DNA from: Trichomonas vaginalis G3
Taxonomy: Eukaryota > Parabasalia > Trichomonadida > Trichomonadidae
Assembly (NCBI RefSeq): GCF_026262505.1
Contig: NC_067203.1
Span: 20,441,411-20,505,410, forward strand
Length of the DNA stretch: 64,000 bases
Reading direction: 5' to 3'
Below, piece after piece: positions 59,716 through 64,000 of this stretch; position 1 is the first letter of the stretch; each line of letters opens with the position of its first letter. Both the position numbers and the translations under genes were made by a program. The notes under the pieces are model-generated. The model ran no database searches and was not told where the DNA came from. It saw only the letters and a program-made list of their open reading frames with translations.

Positions 59716-60078
59716 ATGGACGCACAGAACTTAGCGAATGCACAGCAACCTGGACAACCAAACCCAGAGAATATTCCAAATGAAGTTAGAATACAAACTG
59801 CAATGGCAAACTATGGTCAAGTGCCAACAGATGTACAAATGCAAACTGCCATGTCAAATGACGCTGCGTTAGGTTTGCCACCATGGTATGCAAATATGAG
59901 ATGGAAAGAGTTTTATACAAACCCTGAAGTGGGATATAAACAACTTTATGCAGATGACGCGAACACAGGAGTTGACCCAGAATATGTTTTCTACCAGAGG
60001 AGAAACAGAATGTATGAGCTCCAGTTAAAGAATGCTATGGAACTCAACAGGAAACGTAAGAGACTAGGCGGACATTAG
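59716..60078 (+). CDS. unknown virion-type protein, 120 aa
   Basis: ATG after TTTTTATCTAATATTAAATG. The N-terminal 50 residues are Gln/Asn/Pro-rich with two similar blocks (RIQTAMANYGQVP and QMQTAMSNDAALG). The middle has PPWYANMRWKEFY, and the C-terminus is helical and basic (ELNRKRKRLGGH). A structural or core role is possible. No family recognised. Confidence 0.58.
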   Translation: MDAQNLANAQQPGQPNPENIPNEVRIQTAMANYGQVPTDVQMQTAMSNDAALGLPPWYANMRWKEFYTNPEVGYKQLYADDANTGVDPEYVFYQRRNRMYELQLKNAMELNRKRKRLGGH

Positions 60079-60096
60079 ATTTTTACATATAGTAAA

Positions 60097-60327
60097 ATGG
60101 GTTTCTTCAGTAAGATAGGAAACTTCTTTCGAAATGTTGGAAGAGGTATATGGAATGGAATAAAATCTGTCGGAAGAGGAATTTGGAACGGTGTCAAAAA
60201 TATTGGTAAAAGAGTAGGTCAGTTCGTTGGTATTATACCTAAAGACCCTGAACCGGACGAACAAGCTCCTGTTATACAACAGCCTGAACCTGCACCACAG
60301 TCTAGTTGGCAACCACAACCGTATTAA
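60097..60327 (+). CDS. amphipathic Gly-Trp repeat peptide, 76 aa
   Basis: A repeated RGIWNGIKSVG / RGIWNGVKNIG motif makes a cationic amphipathic helix with two-fold repetition, then a Pro/Gln-rich tail (PEPDEQAPVIQQPEPAP). Similar in kind to the small peptides of Polinton 1 (3234 and 3494) and Polinton 2 (28138). Membrane disruption during entry is the best hypothesis; unproven. Confidence 0.62.
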   Translation: MGFFSKIGNFFRNVGRGIWNGIKSVGRGIWNGVKNIGKRVGQFVGIIPKDPEPDEQAPVIQQPEPAPQSSWQPQPY

Positions 60328-60620
60328 AAAATTATATTTTTACCGTTCGATAGTAGTTGTATATGAAACTAAGTTCTAAGTAAAACGCATGGTATAATGG
60401 AATTATTCTTTTTCTTCCATCTGTAGTAAACCATACTTGAAAGTCTGAAATACTTCCACTTGGTGGTTCGTATAACTTTGTAGGTTTTTCGTAAAAGTCA
60501 TTTGCCAAGCATAAGAAAGAGTTTTGGGCGCCAGAAAATGAAGCATGAACTATCACAGCATCTTGGTCGAAAACATCTTTAAATAAATATGGTTCATCTC
60601 TTGCATATCGACTGTAGATA

Positions 60621-61922
60621 TAGGGTGTCCAAAGGTGTGTTTAGCACAAACCTGAATACTGCGAATAGAAATAAACAAGTTACATATATATAAAGTTTAT
60701 TTAAATATAATCACCATTGGATTCAATCACGCGTTCGCAGCGATCGATCCAGGCTTGAAAGACACGCTTTAAATCATCATGAGAAAATTGCTCAAATTGC
60801 TCTCTTACAAAATTTTCAAGATCATCTGGACTCGCGAATTTGCGTCCTTCAGCTCTCTTTTTTAGCGTGCCGAATAAATAAAAGTCAGAGGGTGCAATAT
60901 CAGGTGAATAAATTGGGTTTGGAACAACTTTGACATTGTTTTCCACCAAGTAATTCATTACCTTATGACTTTTGTGAACTCTTGAATTATCAAAATGAAT
61001 TGCAAACTTTTGTTTTTGTTGTTTGGATTTCTCAAACTCATCAGAATTGATAATTTGAGTAAGAACATTGTCAATTAGATACTGAGCATTCATCATATTA
61101 GGTTTTTGAAGAATATCAATTGCGATGATGCCATTCACACCCCAAAAAACCGACAACATCATCATTGGTGTGTCAATTTTTTTCTTCGGGAATGTTTGCG
61201 GATCTTCATCCTTCGGGATCCACATGATTTTGGCTTCTGTTGCATATTGAAACCAAGACTCGTCCCCTGTTACTAAAAAGCGAAACTTCTTGGATTGATA
61301 CGCACCCAATATAGAGAGGAGCTCTTTCGAAGATTGGACTCTAGATTTTTTTTGAACTGAATTAAGGTTGTGCGGAACCCAACGTGTATACGCTAGTTTG
61401 TAGTTCAAATAATTGTGCAGATAATAACTGACTGTTGTACGTGGTATCTTTGTCATCTCCTCTATCCTTCTGAGTGATGCTCTTGGGTCTTCATCTAGCG
61501 CTTGAAGAATTGCTTTGATTTTTCTTTGATCCGGCGATTTTTTGTCAATTTTTATGATGGGCGCCTTTTTGTTCATGAAGTGATACATCCTAACATGATA
61601 CGTTACAGTGGAATAGCTAGGAGCATCCATACCGAAGCATTTTACCAATGTCTCGTAGATTTTTTACAGTCTTTGCATTTTTTTGCAAGAGCGAGGATGT
61701 TTTCTTTATGATTCATTAAAAAAATGAAAAAATCCCGCCAAAATTTCCCGCGAAACCGCCTCTTGTCTCAAAATTCATTTTATATCCCGGCATGGCGCCA
61801 AAATACAACATACTCATCATATACATATATTCATATTTTTTATTATATATTTATAATCAGCATATATCTCCTTTAATAGTCTCATATAGAGCGCTGTGCT
61901 AAACGCACCTTTGGACACCCTA
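60621..61922 (-). mobile_element. mariner element (Tvmar1-type), copy 2
   Basis: 1302 bp with the same termini as copy 1 and TA at 60619-60620 and 61923-61924. It differs from copy 1 by few substitutions and a handful of single-base length changes. Confidence 0.93.
60701..61716 (-). pseudogene. mariner transposase, one N-terminal frameshift
   Basis: Start by comparison with copy 1 at 61716. A 315-codon block covers almost all of the protein, with TGDESWF, HFDNSRVH and PDIAPSDFYLFG intact. Copy 2 has six T where copy 1 has seven (near 61660), which shifts the first 30 or so codons out of frame. An alternative start inside the open block (MVKCFGMDAPSY) would lose part of the first DNA-binding helix. 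Confidence 0.88.
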
Positions 61923-62480
61923 TATTTGCTAAAGGAGGTTCGACTTTCTGATTTAACATTCTTTGCAAATAATACCATGACATTGCAGTGAATTCTGTAT
62001 ATATTTGTTCGTCTTTATTTGGATTATTTTCGTAGATTTGAAATGACACTTGTGAATTTTGTTTGTCATATACAATTCTCACATAAAGTGTGCTCTCGGT
62101 ATTTGCATATTCATCAGCATATTTTGCATAACATGAATTTATTTTATCTTCTATATTTTTTAACGCAGTCTGTAGAGAAGATGAAAGGTCAACTTGTATT
62201 AGCTCAATTTCTTCCCAATTTTTCGTTTCCCTTCAGATATATAATCTATATGAAACCTTACAATAAATGGAAAACTTTTATCTTCTACAGACACAAACTT
62301 CATTCTACGAAAGCCAATAGCTTTTGTGACAGATGGGTCTCTTAACCATCTTAATGGGTAGTCAAAACGATAGCCTTCATGCTTTACGGTATCTGTCTCA
62401 AACTTTTGACCGACATTAGTAAAAAGTTCATCTAATGGTTTAGTTGTAGCAACTCTTGAATTTTCTTTTTCTATTGGAAG

Positions 62481-62504
62481 CATATTTTATCTATAATAAA
62501 AATG
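62481..62504. promoter_or_regulatory. divergent promoter, minor capsid-like / fibre (Polinton 3)
   Basis: CATATTTTATCT facing ATAATAAAAATG, with 18 bases between the ATGs at 62483 and 62502. Confidence 0.55.
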
Positions 62505-64000
62505 TCAAATGAAACAGCGTCTATGAGAGAAATACAACACAACCGACAACTCATTATGCAAGCTCTAAATAAGAACACAACAAACTTTTCAAACTATTCT
62601 AAGATATCTGAGTCATTGAAAGAAGGAAACTTAAAACTGACAATAAACCCTATGACAGATGAGTTTCTATTTCAAGACAATAAGAACAATACTGTCTGTA
62701 TAAATCCAACAAAAGGAACTTTAAACGAGAAACCTATAAATGAACTTCTTTTGAAAACAGATGTTGACAACAAAGCTGACAAAGAATATGTAGACGATGC
62801 AATAGCAAAAGAAGAAGAAAGAGCTAACAATGCTTATGCAACAAAAGAACATACTCATCCTGAACTAGCAGACAAAACATATGTTGACAATAAAATGTCA
62901 AGTGAAGTGACAAGAGCTGAAAACGAATATTCTAAAAAGACTCATACACATACCATTGCAAATATTACAAACTTACAAGAAACCTTAAACAGGAAAAGTG
63001 ACGTTGGACATACACATACCATTGCAAATATTACAAACTTACAAGAAACCTTAAACAGGAAAAGTGACGTTGGACATACACATACCATTGCAAATATTAC
63101 AAACTTACAAGAAACATTAGAGACAAAAGCAAATAAGACTCATACACATTCTATATCTGATATTACAAACTTACAAGAAACCTTAAACAGGAAAAGTGAC
63201 GTTGGACATACACATACCATTGCAAATATTACAAACTTACAAGAAACATTAGAGACAAAAGCAAATAAGACTCATACACATTCTATATCTGATATTACAA
63301 ACTTACAAGAAACCTTAAACAGGAAAAGTGACGTTGGACATACACATACCATTGCAAATATTACAAACTTACAAGAAACATTAGAGACAAAAGCAAATAA
63401 GACTCATACACATTCTATATCTGATATTACAAACTTACAAGAAACATTAAACAGGAAAAGTGACGTTGGACATACACATACCATTGCAAATATTACAAAC
63501 TTACAAGAAACCTTAAACAGGAAAAGTGACGTTGGACATACACATACATCTTCTGAAATAACAGACTTAAACGTTAGCCTTGAAAAGAAAGCAGATAAAA
63601 CATATGTCAATGAAATATACCAAAGTTTGATAGGAACAAAAAATATTGAAACTATTGTTGGTGACTTTTCTGTCAATGAAGAAAATAAATATTTTAGATG
63701 GCAGTTGGTACAGTCCTTAGAAAATGGTACACGGTGTAAACTCATTCCGAAAAATAACAATGAAATGTATGTAAGCTATAAAAAGAATGGTGGTACACAA
63801 GTTAAAGTTCCATTAGACAACAACTGCTACTTAAACTTATATGGAGACGAACAAAAGAAATATTTAAGAGTTTATGAAATGACAGATATGACATTGCCTG
63901 ACCCAGCTCCAGCACCATATTATTATGACTATGGAGATGACGTCAGAACACCACATGTAGATGAACAAAAGTTAACATTATATTTAGATTATTATAGATA
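62502..64000 (+). CDS. fibre protein with HTH-type shaft repeats, partial
   Basis: Open from ATG 62502 to the last base (499 codons and no stop), so the gene continues outside the window. An N-terminal helical region of about 85 residues is followed by NKADKEYVDDA and EHTHPELADKTYVDN modules. Nine 22-residue repeats follow (KSDVGHTHTIANITNLQETL and KANKTHTHSISDI variants). A globular section then begins near IGTKNIETIVG. The H-T-H motifs suggest a metal-stabilised trimeric shaft, as in phage fibres. Its distal tip lies beyond the window. Confidence 0.8.
   Translation, partial: MSNETASMREIQHNRQLIMQALNKNTTNFSNYSKISESLKEGNLKLTINPMTDEFLFQDNKNNTVCINPTKGTLNEKPINELLLKTDVDNKADKEYVDDAIAKEEERANNAYATKEHTHPELADKTYVDNKMSSEVTRAENEYSKKTHTHTIANITNLQETLNRKSDVGHTHTIANITNLQETLNRKSDVGHTHTIANITNLQETLETKANKTHTHSISDITNLQETLNRKSDVGHTHTIANITNLQETLETKANKTHTHSISDITNLQETLNRKSDVGHTHTIANITNLQETLETKANKTHTHSISDITNLQETLNRKSDVGHTHTIANITNLQETLNRKSDVGHTHTSSEITDLNVSLEKKADKTYVNEIYQSLIGTKNIETIVGDFSVNEENKYFRWQLVQSLENGTRCKLIPKNNNEMYVSYKKNGGTQVKVPLDNNCYLNLYGDEQKKYLRVYEMTDMTLPDPAPAPYYYDYGDDVRTPHVDEQKLTLYLDYYR
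62938..63548 (+). repeat. 66-bp tandem repeat in fibre gene, nine units
   Basis: Units of exactly 66 bases, two alternating variants (VGHTHTIANI and KTHTHSISDI), nearly identical in DNA. In-frame gain or loss of units would lengthen or shorten the fibre without breaking it. Confidence 0.9.

Larger units (their letters stand above)
60332..62483 (-). pseudogene. minor capsid-like gene (FYP-W family), broken and split by mariner
   Basis: Starts MLPIEKENSRVATTK at 62483 and carries FDYPLRWLRD then KAIGFRRMKFV, corresponding to YEYPRHW and KAIEIRQVRSI in Polinton 2. The C-terminal end is Tyr-rich. Mariner copy 2 occupies 60621-61922 within it. About two further breaks. The family is thought to be a minor capsid or penton protein, by comparison only. 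Confidence 0.65.
58556..64000 (+). mobile_element. Polinton/Maverick element 3, left part (broken, truncated by window)
   Basis: Gene content and promoter style match Polintons 1 and 2. The right end lies outside the window, so TIR and target duplication cannot be checked. The left edge is placed at AGGGTACAGTAAGG by its AG start and by where the host gene ends; it could be off by tens of bases. Parts seen: adenine methyltransferase, small structural genes, an FYP-W minor-capsid-like gene interrupted by a mariner, and a fibre gene. About two breaks in the visible part apart from the insertion. Confidence 0.7.

Noticed and set aside
63404-63760. 118-codon minus-strand frame
   Set aside because: It is the shadow of the tandem-repeat fibre gene on the plus strand.

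Overview
The window looks like repeat-dense nuclear DNA of a trichomonad parasite, most probably Trichomonas vaginalis. It is strongly AT-rich and holds almost no ordinary host genes. It carries the trademark mobile elements of that genome: large Polintons (Mavericks), two near-identical Tvmar1-type mariners, and a Mutator-like element (MULE). Satellite DNA fills most of the rest. The species is inferred from this combination, not from a marker gene.

Layout. 1-1827: flanking DNA without a convincing gene. 1834-17037: Polinton 1, 15.2 kb, with 387-bp terminal inverted repeats (TIRs) that look identical and a perfect 6-bp target duplication. It has a protein-primed DNA polymerase B region, capsid and packaging ATPase remnants, a fibre gene and many small genes; about ten breaks are seen. 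17573-24560: satellite DNA, made of six 132-bp units, then about ten 122-bp units, a 1-kb spacer, and about 32 copies of the 122-bp unit in the opposite orientation. 24630-25430: a second copy of the spacer. 25433-26693: a short TIR element holding a tRNA-like patch. 27012-27225 and 57899-58529: the two halves of one host gene split by Polinton 2.

Polinton 2 (27226-57898) has about 690-700-bp TIRs that each contain a complete 108-codon gene. Its parts include a packaging ATPase, integrase with chromodomain-like tail, two KilA-N-type proteins, polymerase B, major capsid protein, two related minor-capsid-like proteins and a long fibre. A mariner (32212-33516) and a 7.66-kb MULE (42824-50479, 788-bp TIRs, 9-bp target duplication) are inserted in it. 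About four of its genes are broken, apart from the two interrupted by insertions. Polinton 3 starts near 58556 and runs off the window. It brings a Dam-type adenine methyltransferase, small structural genes, a minor-capsid-like gene split by the second mariner, and a fibre gene open to the last base.

The genes fit a virus-like programme: protein-primed replication, integration, packaging ATPase, capsid, membrane-active peptides and host-contact fibres. The most notable signals are these: a fibre-tip module about 96% identical between otherwise very diverged Polintons 1 and 2; a KilA-N cluster flanked by copies of a palindromic motif also found in the element's TIRs; 20-30-bp divergent promoters shared by all three Polintons; four genes joined by exact in-frame stop-ATG boundaries; and large opposed arrays of hairpin-forming satellite.
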